Notes under the pieces: model-generated
Told to the model about the DNA's origin: nothing
Seen by the model: only the letters and a program-made list of their open reading frames with translations
The model's database searches: none
Made by a program: the position numbers and the translations under genes
NCBI GenBank assembly: GCA_027622715.1
Contig: JAQBYN010000011.1
Coordinates: forward strand, 28,786-92,785
Reading direction: 5' to 3'
DNA length: 64,000 nucleotides
DNA from: Pseudomonadota bacterium
Lineage (GTDB): Bacteria > Pseudomonadota > Alphaproteobacteria > SHVP01
Part shown: piece after piece, positions 33,968 through 43,375 of the stretch
Position numbering within the stretch: the first letter of the stretch is position 1
Layout: every line of letters begins with the position of its first letter

Positions 33968-34916
33968 CCCCGCGCAGCATTCCCATCACCGGCTTCAGCA
34001 TTTGCGGCGTCAGGTAAATCGGGAACTGTGCAACGGCGAAATAGACCCATGTCAGGTCGGGCAGTGCCCCGCCAGTTGCCCCGAGCATCAACCCCATATT
34101 GCGCTGCGACGCCATGAACCCCAACGACAGGGCGCTATCACGCCCGGCCCACCAGAAACTCAACGTGGTCGCGCTGAACATCACAAAGAAAATTACGAAT
34201 GACAGGGCGGTCAGGCCAATCATCATCAGCGGCGTCGCCCAGAACCCCGCAGCGACGTTCTCCATGATCGCCGCAGAAAAGACGTACAGCAATATGATAT
34301 TGATCCCGTCCAATTCGGTGCGCCGCGCGGCAATCCGCCCATAGCCGGCGACTCGGCGAATGATGGCGGCGGTGATCGCCGCCCCACCCAATAACAGGGC
34401 GAGCTGACCGCCCAGCGCCAGCGGCGCCAGCGCCATGTCGGGGCCGAAATAGATTAGCGCGAACAGCGTCGCCGTGAACGGCACCGATGCCGTGGTAACC
34501 ACCAGCGTGACCAACACCAATGTCGCGTCCAGCCCGACCAGTGCCGCAAACGCCGGCGCCGAGATCAACGGCGAGGCCATCGATTGCAGCATGACCGCGA
34601 GGAAGAGGTCGGGGCTGCTGGCGTCCACACCGCCCAGCAACATCGCCGCGCCAAACGCGGCCGGCATGGCCAGCATCGACCAGCACGCCGCCAACAAAAT
34701 CAGCCGAGGTTGCCGCAACCTTGCGCGCACTTGCTGCAGGTCCACCCGCGTGAAGGCCACCGTCAGCAACGCGAAGATGGAGGCAGTCAGGAGAGGCCGT
34801 AGGATGTCGCCCATCGGCGGCACCGCAATCGCGATAAAGATCACCGCGGCCACCGCGCGTGTCCCCTGGCGGCCAAGCCATGACAATGCCGACGCCGGTG
34901 CGGAAAGTAGAAACAT
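33939..34916 (-). CDS. BASS (bile acid:sodium symporter)-like transporter
   Basis: 325 residues with about nine or ten hydrophobic helices. Landmarks are LLTASIFALLTVAFTRVDLQQV near the start, a paired-helix region with SMASPLISAPAFAALVGLD, and GFMASQRNMGLMLGA with TWVYFAVAQFPIYLTPQ near the end. These are arranged as in BASS-family Na+-coupled carriers of organic anions. The substrate is unknown. Last gene of the minus-strand repair cluster direction, 51 bases after the TPR gene; it may not be functionally linked. Confidence 0.7.
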   Translation of the reverse strand: MFLLSAPASALSWLGRQGTRAVAAVIFIAIAVPPMGDILRPLLTASIFALLTVAFTRVDLQQVRARLRQPRLILLAACWSMLAMPAAFGAAMLLGGVDASSPDLFLAVMLQSMASPLISAPAFAALVGLDATLVLVTLVVTTASVPFTATLFALIYFGPDMALAPLALGGQLALLLGGAAITAAIIRRVAGYGRIAARRTELDGINIILLYVFSAAIMENVAAGFWATPLMMIGLTALSFVIFFVMFSATTLSFWWAGRDSALSLGFMASQRNMGLMLGATGGALPDLTWVYFAVAQFPIYLTPQMLKPVMGMLRGVSGKPSPPR

Positions 34917-34967
34917 TCTTCGGAAAGTCCCGTCGAAAGGGCGGGCGAACCCGTCGGGGTCAGATCG

Positions 34968-36068
34968 TCAGCCGGCGCTCGCGGTCATTTGGCGGCACAG
35001 CATCATAGTTTGGCGGGCGATCTTGCTCCACGGGCTGGCATCGTCCAGCGCCAGATAGCGTTCGTATCCCGCCAACGCCTCGGCATATTCCGAATCGCGG
35101 AAATGGAATTGCGCCAGATTGAAGATCGCATCGGCGTAGTTTTTGTCTTTCTTGGTCGCGCGGGCAAGTTCGATCTTGGCCTCGGCGCGCTTGCCTTCCT
35201 TGTCGAGGACGTCGCTCAGGTTATACAGCGCTTCGACGTAACCGGGGTCGCTCGACAGAGCATGCTGGAAGAAAAAGCGCGCCTCGCGCAGCTTGCCCTG
35301 CTCGCGCTGGACATTGCCGAGATTGAACGCAATGACAGGATCGTTGCGGTCAAGGTCGAGGCAGCGCAAATACAGCGACTCGGCTTCGGCAAACGCACCG
35401 TCCTCTTCGGCGATTTCCGCCGCTTCGAACAACTCGTCGATCGAGGGGTTGGCTGCAGCGCCCGGCATCGGCAGCTGCATCTGCCCGTCGAAGTCAGCGT
35501 GCCGGTCGCCGATCTGCACGACAATGCCGTCGGCCGCCGAATGGGTCAGCTTGACTTGCGACAAGCCCTTCTCCGGGTCGCGGCGGCGCATCGCGAAGAC
35601 GCTGGCAATGATGTCCGGCAATCCGGCGCCCTCGCTCAACAGCCGGGCAATCTCGCGCGCGGCAACAAGGTCGCGAAAACCGGCCATGCCGTTTTCGGTC
35701 TCAATCACGTCGAACAGCATGAGGGTCGCGATGGTGGTTTCATCAAGGCCGGTCTGCCGCGCCATTAAGTCGGGGGTGATCGCACGTTCGATCACGGGCA
35801 GTTCGGGTCCGCTGCCGAGGCGGCGCAGGAAGGTGTTTTCACTGATGCATTCGGCGCCGACCGCGCGGGCCTGTTCCAGTCGGGCCTCGAGCACGCCCGA
35901 ATCCATCAGCGTGTAGGCCCCGTGGCCGACGACCGCGACGCGCGTCCGCCGGGTAACCCCGCGGCTCACGCGGCCGCCTTTGGCCGCAACGGCCAGTGCA
36001 GCGGCCCGTTGGCTCATCGCCCCAAGCCGGCCGATCAATGTCGTGGTTTTGCGGTTAAAGCCGGTCAC
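34968..36068 (-). CDS. MerR-like HTH plus TPR protein of the NHEJ cluster
   Basis: 366 residues. The N-terminal part (TRRTRVAVVGHGAYTLMDSGVLEARL then FLRRLG) looks like a BRCT-like alpha/beta segment. A MerR-type helical region follows (ITPDLMARQTGLDETTIATLMLFDVIE, about 95-125), then a linker and four to five TPR repeats from about 210 to 350 (ESLYLRCLDLDRNDPVIAFNLGNV, ARFFFQHALSSDPGYVEALYNL, ADAIFNLAQFHFRDSEYAEAL). Genes of this architecture often accompany ku and ligD in alphaproteobacteria. Its exact role is not known to me. Confidence 0.75.
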   Translation of the reverse strand: MTGFNRKTTTLIGRLGAMSQRAAALAVAAKGGRVSRGVTRRTRVAVVGHGAYTLMDSGVLEARLEQARAVGAECISENTFLRRLGSGPELPVIERAITPDLMARQTGLDETTIATLMLFDVIETENGMAGFRDLVAAREIARLLSEGAGLPDIIASVFAMRRRDPEKGLSQVKLTHSAADGIVVQIGDRHADFDGQMQLPMPGAAANPSIDELFEAAEIAEEDGAFAEAESLYLRCLDLDRNDPVIAFNLGNVQREQGKLREARFFFQHALSSDPGYVEALYNLSDVLDKEGKRAEAKIELARATKKDKNYADAIFNLAQFHFRDSEYAEALAGYERYLALDDASPWSKIARQTMMLCRQMTASAG

Positions 36069-36127
36069 CAGATGATCGCTCGCCCCTTGTCAGCCGGCCC
36101 AGACCGGTGCGTGCATTGTGCCGTCAC

Positions 36128-37006
36128 CTAGCCCGCCGCGCCAGCCACCTTCTTTTTCTTGGCTTTGGGTGTGGCTTTGGCGCCTGTTTTGGTTTTCTTG
36201 CGCGACTGGCTTTTGGCCGGCGGCTTTTTCGAATCGCCCTCGTCGATCGAGCGTTTCAGCGCGTCCATCAGGTTGATGACCTGGCCGCGCTCGGGCGCCT
36301 TGGCGATCACCGGTGTGGTGCCCTTGACCTTGGCCTTGACCACTTCGGTCAGGGCTTCTTGGTAATAGTCGACGAATTGACTGGTATCCAACTCGCCCTC
36401 GAATTGTTCGATCAGCTGGTTGGCCAGTTTCACGGCCGTCGCGTCAAGTTTGCCATCGCCGATCTCGGCGAAATACTCGGCGTGGTGGCGCACCTCTGCG
36501 GCCGTGCGCAGTGTGTTGAGAACGAACCCGTTGTCGCGTGGGATCAATAGAACGAGGCGTTCGCGCCCCGACATAACGACGCGCGCGAGCGCCGCCTTGT
36601 CGCGCTCTTTCATCGCCATCTGCATGACGCGGTAGGTCTCGTCCGCGACCGGCCCATCTGGTGCGATATAGTAGGGCGAATCGAGGTACATCGGATCGAC
36701 GTCGGCCATGTCGACAAACTTTTCGATGCTGATCGTCTTTGTCGATTCGATCTGGATCTGATCGAGATCTTCGTCGTCGATGACGACGTATCTATCTTTC
36801 TCGAACTCGTAACCCTTGACCAGGTCGGACCGCTCGACGACCCCCAGTTCGGGATCGTGCGGCTTCATCTGCACCCGGTTGTTAGTGTCTTTGTGCAGCA
36901 TGTTGAAGCGGATCTTGGCCGTATCACTGGTCGCGTTGTACATACGCACCGGACACGAAACCAATGACAGTTTGAGATAGCCTTTCCATGTCGCGCGTGG
37001 CGCCAT
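36128..37006 (-). CDS. ku: Ku DNA end-binding protein
   Basis: 292 residues from the ATG at 37006, with GGAGG upstream. Core landmarks are WKGYLKLSLVSCPVRMYNAT (landmark LSLVSCPV), a VQMKPHDPELG substitution of the usual metal-binding-like region, and VKGYEFEKDRYVVIDDEDLD, SPYYIAPDG and IPRDNGFVLNTLR. It ends in a Lys-rich tail (KSQSRKKTKTGAK and PKAKKKK) as in many bacterial Ku proteins, a region that aids DNA sliding. As a homodimer it rings broken ends and recruits LigD, encoded 67 bases upstream. Confidence 0.97.
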   Translation of the reverse strand: MAPRATWKGYLKLSLVSCPVRMYNATSDTAKIRFNMLHKDTNNRVQMKPHDPELGVVERSDLVKGYEFEKDRYVVIDDEDLDQIQIESTKTISIEKFVDMADVDPMYLDSPYYIAPDGPVADETYRVMQMAMKERDKAALARVVMSGRERLVLLIPRDNGFVLNTLRTAAEVRHHAEYFAEIGDGKLDATAVKLANQLIEQFEGELDTSQFVDYYQEALTEVVKAKVKGTTPVIAKAPERGQVINLMDALKRSIDEGDSKKPPAKSQSRKKTKTGAKATPKAKKKKVAGAAG

Positions 37007-37073
37007 GACGAACCTCCGAACCCTGTGGGGCGAGTGGACCTTCTTCAACCAATATTACTACCCGACTTTGTAC

Positions 37074-39644
37074 CTATTTGTTAATAGGCACTTTTTTCTT
37101 AAGCTCACTGGTCAGGCGGACCGCCGACTTGGCGAGGTCTTGCCACGGATCACGTGACAACTTTGTCAGGCGTTCGGGTACGCTTTGCCAGTCGAAATCG
37201 CGCGGATCCTCGATGCTGCGCAATTCTTCCCAAGTCACCGGCGTTGCTGCCGGGGCGCCTTCGCGGGCACGCAACGAGTACGAGGCGACAGACGTCGCGC
37301 CGCGCCCGTTGCGCAAGTAATCGGCGAATATTTTGCCCTTGCGCGCGGCCTTCTGCGGATTGTCGGTGTAACGCCCGGGGTGCTTGCGCGCCAGCAAACG
37401 TACGAACCCATAAGAAAAAGCCTTCATCTCTTTCCAAGTGTGCCGCCGCTCGATCGCCATGACGACGTGCAGTCCTTTGCCGCCCGTGGTGCGCACGAAA
37501 CTGGTGATCCCCAGATCCTCAAGTTCGTCGCGCACTTGATAGGCCGCATCAACAACGGTGCGCCAATCCAGCGACTCGTCGGGGTCGAGGTCGAACACGA
37601 TCCGGTCTGGCCGTTCAATGTTGTCGATCATGCACCCCCACGGGTGAAACTCGATAACCCCGAATTGCGACAACGCCAGCAACCCCTTGGCGTTGTCGAT
37701 GTAGATATAGTCGTCGCGTTCTTTCTCTTCGTCGTCGCTGTACATGCCGATCTTCTTGACGTCGGTTGGCATGCCGTCACTCGCGTGACGTTGGTAGAAC
37801 ATGTCCGCTAACTTGCCGGTCGGGCAGCGCACCAGCGTAATGGGTCGGTTCATGATGTCCGGCAGCATCCAGTCACCGACCTTGGCGTAATACAGCGCGA
37901 GGTCGAGCTTGGTGGGGCCGTCCTTAGCAAACATAGGGCGCTCAGGATTGGTGATCCACAAACCGGCCAACACGGCGTCCGTCACCAACGTCGCCTTGAC
38001 CGGCGCATCGCCGGGTCCCGCCGCCTTGTCGGCGCGAAGACCTTTGTAGCGCGGCGTGCGCAGATGATCTTTGCCGGTTTTGTTGGCGTACTCGACCTCG
38101 ACGACAAGTTTGGGCTGAACCCACGTCGCGCCTTTCACCTCTGCGGCACTTTCGGGGTCGATCACCAAGCTGTTGATCGGCCCGTCGCGGATGATTTCTT
38201 GCAGGGCTTTAACCAGCCGTGTGCCCTCGCGTTCGCTGAACCCGGTGCCGACCTTGCCGACATAATGCAGTTTGTGGTTCACCCGTTCGGCCAGCAGTAG
38301 CGCGCCAAGCCCGCCACCCGCTTTGCCGGCGGCAAACCCGACAACTTCGAAGTCACCCGCGGCAGAGGTCTTCACCTTTAGCCAGGTCTTGGTCTTACCC
38401 GACGCATAGGGCGCATCGGCGCGTTTCGAAATAATCCCCTCGAGCCCCAGGTTGGCGGCCTGCGCGAAAAACGCCGGGCCGCCCCCCAAGTGGTGGTCGC
38501 TGAACTGCACGGCGCTGTTGGCCGTGATTGCACCCTGAATAAGTCCTTCGAGCGCTTCCTTGCGCGCGGCCAAGGGGGCTGCGCGTAGGTCGTAGCCATC
38601 GAGGTACATCAAATCGAAAGCGAAAAAGACGAGCTTCTCTTTGTTGCCGTCTGCCAGCGCATCCTGAAGCAGACCAAAACTTGTTGTCCCGGTCGGCGTT
38701 TGTACGCAGACCTCACCGTCGATGATCGCTTGGCCGCACGGCAGCGTGGATAGAATGTCGGCAATCGGTTGGTATTTCTCAGTCCAGTCATGCCCGTTGC
38801 GCGTCGTCAGGCGGGTTTCGCCGTCGTCGATCCGCGCAATGGTGCGATAGCCGTCAAACTTGATCTCGTGTAGCCAACTGTTCTCGCTCGGCGCGTGTGC
38901 GGTGAGCGCCGCGAGTTGTGGTTTGGGCGCAGTGGGCAGTTCGGCTTTTTTGGCGCCCTTGATCTTGGCCGGTTTTGGCTTTGGTTTGGCTACCCGCGGC
39001 AGTGGCGCGGGCGCCGCTCGGTCTTCCATTTCCTGGACGGTCAGGCCCGATACGACACTTTGCGGCGCATCCTCGGTAATGACCCCGTCGCCTTCGGGCT
39101 GCGCGTAGATGTCACGCTCTTTGATCAACAGCCATTCTTTACCGGTCGCGTTGGCGCCCTTGATCCGCACCAGCGCCCAGCCGCCCTTCATCTTCTTGCC
39201 ATCAAGGCGGAACTTCATGTCGCCGCGTTCGTAATCGGCGTCAGTGTCATCGCTCATCGGCACCCAGGCACCGGTATCCCACACGATGACCGACCCGCCG
39301 CCGTATTCGCCTTGCGGGATGGTCCCCTCAAAACGGCCATAGCTCACCGGGTGGTCCTCGGTGCGGACCGCCAGACGTTTGACCTTTGGATCAAGGCTCG
39401 GGCCGCGGGTCACCGCCCAGCTTTTTAGAACGCCGCCCATCTCAAGCCGAAAGTCGTAATGCAGGCGGCTGGCGTCGTGCATCTGGACGACGAACATGTT
39501 GCCGCTGACGCTGGGCGCCGATTCGATCGGCTCGGGCGTCAGGCCAAAGTCGCGTTTGGCCCGGTATTCCTCTAAGTGGGTGACGCTGGCGCCGGCTTTC
39601 GGCGCTTTCTTGTTTGCCGCTTTACCGGCGGGCTTCTTCGCCAT
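37074..39644 (-). CDS. ligD: ATP-dependent DNA ligase D (phosphoesterase-ligase-polymerase)
   Basis: 856 residues with all three LigD domains in the PE-Lig-Pol order. The 3'-phosphoesterase comes first (FVVQMHDASRLHYDFRLEMGG, about 50-70; GEYGGGSVIVWDTG). The ligase follows with the adenylated Lys in LHEIKFDGYR (about 261), then DGEVCV and EGIISKR. The primase-polymerase domain ends the protein, with catalytic DLDPD near 685 and RTTGGKGLHVV. It repairs double-strand breaks with Ku, adding nucleotides before sealing. A basic N-terminal leader (KKPAGKAANKKAPKAG) is also present. Confidence 0.97.
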   Translation of the reverse strand: MAKKPAGKAANKKAPKAGASVTHLEEYRAKRDFGLTPEPIESAPSVSGNMFVVQMHDASRLHYDFRLEMGGVLKSWAVTRGPSLDPKVKRLAVRTEDHPVSYGRFEGTIPQGEYGGGSVIVWDTGAWVPMSDDTDADYERGDMKFRLDGKKMKGGWALVRIKGANATGKEWLLIKERDIYAQPEGDGVITEDAPQSVVSGLTVQEMEDRAAPAPLPRVAKPKPKPAKIKGAKKAELPTAPKPQLAALTAHAPSENSWLHEIKFDGYRTIARIDDGETRLTTRNGHDWTEKYQPIADILSTLPCGQAIIDGEVCVQTPTGTTSFGLLQDALADGNKEKLVFFAFDLMYLDGYDLRAAPLAARKEALEGLIQGAITANSAVQFSDHHLGGGPAFFAQAANLGLEGIISKRADAPYASGKTKTWLKVKTSAAGDFEVVGFAAGKAGGGLGALLLAERVNHKLHYVGKVGTGFSEREGTRLVKALQEIIRDGPINSLVIDPESAAEVKGATWVQPKLVVEVEYANKTGKDHLRTPRYKGLRADKAAGPGDAPVKATLVTDAVLAGLWITNPERPMFAKDGPTKLDLALYYAKVGDWMLPDIMNRPITLVRCPTGKLADMFYQRHASDGMPTDVKKIGMYSDDEEKERDDYIYIDNAKGLLALSQFGVIEFHPWGCMIDNIERPDRIVFDLDPDESLDWRTVVDAAYQVRDELEDLGITSFVRTTGGKGLHVVMAIERRHTWKEMKAFSYGFVRLLARKHPGRYTDNPQKAARKGKIFADYLRNGRGATSVASYSLRAREGAPAATPVTWEELRSIEDPRDFDWQSVPERLTKLSRDPWQDLAKSAVRLTSELKKKVPINK

Positions 39645-39674
39645 GTTTAGATCCGGCTCGGGCGTACCGCGCCG

Positions 39675-40100
39675 TCAAGTCGCGGCTTCCTGCATGGCCT
39701 CCTCATAGGCGCCCGGCTCCTGCGCCATCGACAGCAAAACGTCGGTGAGGCTGACGACGCCGACGACCTTACCCTCATGGATCACCGGCATATGGCGGAA
39801 TCCGCGGGTCGACATCGTGCGGAATACATCGGCCACCGTGGTCTGCGGCCGACAGGCAACGACCTTTTTGACCGCGACTTCGTCGACGGTCATGCCGTGG
39901 ATCAGGTCGGCGCCGCCGGCGACCGCCTTGACGATGTCGCGCTCGGACAAGACGCCGACAAATTTCCCCTCGTCGCCGACGACCATGAGGAGCCCAATGC
40001 GATTCTCGGTCAACACCTTGGCCGCATCGATCATTGTCGATGTCGGTGTCACGGTGATCACCTTCCGGTTCTTGCGCCGGACGATCAGATCAACTTCCAT
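39675..40100 (-). CDS. Two-CBS-domain protein
   Basis: 141 residues from the ATG at 40100. Two CBS repeats are visible: ITVTPTSTMIDAAKVLTENRIGLLMVV ending FVGVLSERDIVKAV, then CRPQTTVADVFRTMSTRGFRHMPVI ending VVGVVSLTDVLLSM. Paired CBS domains bind adenosine nucleotides and act as energy sensors. Here the gene is 30 bases upstream of ligD, so it may be cotranscribed with the end-joining genes. Confidence 0.92.
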   Translation of the reverse strand: MEVDLIVRRKNRKVITVTPTSTMIDAAKVLTENRIGLLMVVGDEGKFVGVLSERDIVKAVAGGADLIHGMTVDEVAVKKVVACRPQTTVADVFRTMSTRGFRHMPVIHEGKVVGVVSLTDVLLSMAQEPGAYEEAMQEAAT

Positions 40101-40198
40101 TATCAAACTCCGCCCCTAGAACGGCGATTATGCACGATTCCCTTGCGTCGGCCACGGGGTTGTACCCACCAAGATGCCGATCAGGATATGGTCCTGGC

Positions 40199-42169
40199 AT
40201 GAGCGCACCAAAAAATCCCGGCGTAACGCGCTATCGCAAGCTGTTTTCGCCGCTGCCGCTCGGCCCGAAGACCCTCAAGAATCGGATCATTCAACCCGGT
40301 CACAGCCTGCGCCTGGGCGAGGCAGACGGCACCGTCGGCGACCGCTTGCGGGCCTATGTCACGGCCCGCGCGCAAGGCGGCGCGGCGATGGTGTGCATGG
40401 AATCAGCGCCGGTCCACCGCAACAGCCACAACTATGAGCATCAGCTGGTCATTTATGACGACCGGATCGTGCCGGGGTTGGCGGCGACGGCGGACGCGGT
40501 TCACCGTGCCGATGCCCTTTTGTCGCTGATTCTGTGGCATGGCGGACATAACGTGTCGCATCTTGACGGTCAGGCCGCCGTGGCGCCGTCGCCGATCCCA
40601 TCGCCGAGCACCGGTGAGACACCCGTGGCGCTCACCGTCAAAGGCATCCGGGAGATCGTCCAAGCCCATGTCGACGCCGCGGTGCGCTGCTGGAAGGCAG
40701 GGCTCGACGCAGTCGAGGTGCAGACCGCGACCGACTATCTTTATGGGGCGTTTTTGTCGCCGACGCTGAACTGGCGCACCGATGCGTACGGTGGGTCGCT
40801 CGAGAACCGGGTGCGGATTGTCGCGGAAACGCTGGAGGCTATTCGTGATGCGACCAAGGGCGAGATCGCGGTGGGGCTGCGGACCTCGGCGACTCATGCC
40901 ATCGCCACCGACCCGAACGACTATGGTCTCACCGACTCGCTTGCCGCGATGCAATGGTTGGACGGGCGTGGCCTGACCGACTGGGTCAGCGTCATCAATG
41001 GCTCGCACTGGTCGTTCCCCGAACTGATCGCGCCGATGAGCCATCCGCGCGGCGAACACGCGGACCTCGCGCGCGCGTTCACCGACGTGCTCACCGTGCC
41101 GGTCATCGTGTCTGGCCGTATTCGCACCGCTGCCGAGGCCGAGCACATCGTGGCGTCCGGCGCCGCCGATATTGTCGGCATGGCGCGCACGCTGATCGCC
41201 GACCCGGACTGGCCCAACAAGGTTGCCGCGGGCGATGAGGCGCGGATCCGACCGTGTTTGTCGTGCAATCAAGGGTGCTTGGCCTTCGCGGTTCAACACT
41301 TGGCTGGGACCTGCATCGTTAATCCCGTGGCGGGCCGCGAGAGCGACCTCGGACCGATCGACCCCGCACCGACGCCAAAACGGATTGCCGTCATCGGCGG
41401 CGGGCCTGCGGGGATGGAGGCAGCGCGGGTCGCTGCGCTGCGCGGCCACCGGGTGACGCTGTACGAAGCCGAGGATCATCTCGGCGGCGCGATGCGGCTG
41501 GCTGCGGACTCGCCGTATCGCGGCGAAATGGCAACGGCGCTCGATTGGTGGACAAGCGAGCTGGCCGTCCTCGGCGTCACGGTGAAGACCGGGTCCACCG
41601 TCGATCCCACGGCGCCGCCCGACGCGGACGCCGTGATTTGGGCGGTCGGGGCCGTGCCGGCGATCACCAAGGTGTGGCAACGCCGTCCCCACCTGCGCGA
41701 CGGGATTCCCGGCACTGCCGGTTTGCCGATGGGCCGCGATGTGATGACCGGGGCGGCGCCCGCGTCCGGGAGCGTTCTCGTGATCGACGAGGAAGGCGGC
41801 TGGCCAACCGTGTCGTTGCTGGATCATTTGGTCGAGGACCCGGCGGTGGGCGCGGTTACCGTGGTGACGCCGGGTGAAGATGTGTGCGGCGTAGCGCTGG
41901 ACCACACGCTGGAGCGGGCCGAGGTGCTGGCGCGGTTCCGAAACTCCACCGTGCGGGTACTGCGCGACTCGATGGTGGCCGGCGTTGAGAACGGGTCGGT
42001 CGATTTGACCGACGGCTCGCGCCTTGGCCCCTACGCGACGATTATTTTGGCGACAGGCACCGCGTCACGCGGCTATCCGGCGGACGCGCTGGCGGCGGGT
42101 GATTGCATTGCGCCGCGCGGCATTTGGGCGGCGACCAACGATGCTCACAGGCTGGCGCGCACGCTCTAG
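40199..42169 (+). CDS. FMN/4Fe-4S/FAD oxidoreductase (2,4-dienoyl-CoA reductase / TMADH family)
   Basis: 656 residues from the ATG at 40199. An old-yellow-enzyme barrel comes first: FSPLPLGPKTLKNRIIQPGH, then GAFLSPTLNWRTDAYGGSLENRVRI (landmark TDAYGGSLENR), and DIVGMARTLIADPDWPNK. The Fe-S motif CLSCNQGCLAF with a fourth Cys in GTCIVNP is near 350-370. The C-terminal half has the dinucleotide fold IAVIGGGPAGMEAARVAALRG. The barrel catalytic segment reads LWHGGHNVSH, a variant of the usual HxGR. It could demethylate amines or reduce enoyl groups. Confidence 0.9.
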   Translation: MSAPKNPGVTRYRKLFSPLPLGPKTLKNRIIQPGHSLRLGEADGTVGDRLRAYVTARAQGGAAMVCMESAPVHRNSHNYEHQLVIYDDRIVPGLAATADAVHRADALLSLILWHGGHNVSHLDGQAAVAPSPIPSPSTGETPVALTVKGIREIVQAHVDAAVRCWKAGLDAVEVQTATDYLYGAFLSPTLNWRTDAYGGSLENRVRIVAETLEAIRDATKGEIAVGLRTSATHAIATDPNDYGLTDSLAAMQWLDGRGLTDWVSVINGSHWSFPELIAPMSHPRGEHADLARAFTDVLTVPVIVSGRIRTAAEAEHIVASGAADIVGMARTLIADPDWPNKVAAGDEARIRPCLSCNQGCLAFAVQHLAGTCIVNPVAGRESDLGPIDPAPTPKRIAVIGGGPAGMEAARVAALRGHRVTLYEAEDHLGGAMRLAADSPYRGEMATALDWWTSELAVLGVTVKTGSTVDPTAPPDADAVIWAVGAVPAITKVWQRRPHLRDGIPGTAGLPMGRDVMTGAAPASGSVLVIDEEGGWPTVSLLDHLVEDPAVGAVTVVTPGEDVCGVALDHTLERAEVLARFRNSTVRVLRDSMVAGVENGSVDLTDGSRLGPYATIILATGTASRGYPADALAAGDCIAPRGIWAATNDAHRLARTL

Positions 42170-42173
42170 CGCG

Positions 42174-43298
42174 TTAGCGTACCGCGCCAGCGACGTAGAG
42201 AATTTCCGGATAGGTCTTGGGCGCACGTCCCGGATCGGCCACCGCCATGTCAGGTGCCAGCGTCGAGAGCATCGGCACCTGGGGAAACGATTTCGTCGCG
42301 TCGAAGCCGCATTCCACGGCAAGGCTCTTCAGTTCCATTTCGTGCATGGTTTCCATGAACGGTTCGGCGTTGAAGTGCGCGCCCCAGCGGTGCCACTGCG
42401 CGTCGAACGGGGCCTTGGCGAAATACTGTTGGGATTCGCAATGCACCATCACCCCGCCGGGGCGCAACAGGCGGCGGCATTCGCGGTAGATGTTGCGGAT
42501 CGCCTTGTTCGAGGTTTCGTGCAGCGTGATGGTCGAGACGATCAAATCGAAACTGCCAGCCTTAAAGTCTGTGCCTTCAGCGTTCTGTTGCGAAAAATGC
42601 ACCGCCGCGTTGGCTGCATCGGCCCGCGCTTTGGCGTAGCGCAAACATGGCGCGGCGACATCGATGGCTTGGATTTCGGCATTGGGAAAGGCGTGGGTAT
42701 AGGCCAGCGTCGAATGACCAACGGTGCACCCCACGTCGAGCACGCGGCGCACCCGCAGGTCGGGGAAGTTCCGTTTGACGAAGGCCGCCAAGGCGCCGCC
42801 AACCCCTGCCGCGTCGTCGCCCTTGTAACCGTTGGACACGATGACGTGGTCGTATAGCGCACCGGCAAACGCGTCGTTGTCGGTTAGCTCGCTATGGTAG
42901 TTGCCAGGCATGCAGTGAATGTCGACGGCGGTCAGGTAGCGCGGCGTTTGCATCATCGGGTCGAGCCGCAATGTCGCACTTCCCCGGTTGGTTGGGGTCG
43001 CGGTCGGCCATTGGCGCTTCAGCGTATCGCCGGAGGTATCCCACATCATTTCCTGTTGGGTGCGGCGCAGGGCGCTGGTCCAGGGGTAGAGCGCGGTGCC
43101 CTCGGCCAGTTTGCGCAAATCGCGCCGGTCGGGATTGTGTCCCGTCTTTTTGCGAAATGCGGGCGTCAAATGCTCATCCGCGATGGCGCGGGCGCCCGGC
43201 ATCATGGTGCCGCCGATATAGCCGCGGATGCCCGCGACAAAGCGCATCCGGGCGCCCTCGTCGTGGCTTTCGTCGATCATCAAACCGGGGTTTTTCAT
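42174..43298 (-). CDS. Class I SAM methyltransferase with conserved N-terminal domain, paralog B
   Basis: 374 residues. The N-terminal domain matches paralogs A and C: GARAIADEHLTPAFRKKTGH, WTSALRRTQQEMMWDTSGD, LRLDPMMQTPRYL and VDIHCMPGNYHSEL. The methyltransferase half has motif I VLDVGCTVGHSTL (about 183-195), IQAIDVAAPCLRYAKARAD, and ECRRLLRPGGVMVHCES. It converges on the flavoenzyme gene with only 4 bases between stops. The product is unknown. Confidence 0.82.
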   Translation of the reverse strand: MKNPGLMIDESHDEGARMRFVAGIRGYIGGTMMPGARAIADEHLTPAFRKKTGHNPDRRDLRKLAEGTALYPWTSALRRTQQEMMWDTSGDTLKRQWPTATPTNRGSATLRLDPMMQTPRYLTAVDIHCMPGNYHSELTDNDAFAGALYDHVIVSNGYKGDDAAGVGGALAAFVKRNFPDLRVRRVLDVGCTVGHSTLAYTHAFPNAEIQAIDVAAPCLRYAKARADAANAAVHFSQQNAEGTDFKAGSFDLIVSTITLHETSNKAIRNIYRECRRLLRPGGVMVHCESQQYFAKAPFDAQWHRWGAHFNAEPFMETMHEMELKSLAVECGFDATKSFPQVPMLSTLAPDMAVADPGRAPKTYPEILYVAGAVR

Positions 43299-43375
43299 AG
43301 GCCTAGCGTATCACGGCGGGCGACCTTCCCGCATCACGGTCCTATCCCTAGGATGGCTGCCAGGGGAGACTTCGC

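Noticed and set aside
40403..41905. 500-residue minus-strand open frame opposite the flavoenzyme gene
   Set aside because: Composition (Arg/His/Gly rich) and lack of any domain mark it as antisense to a well-supported gene.
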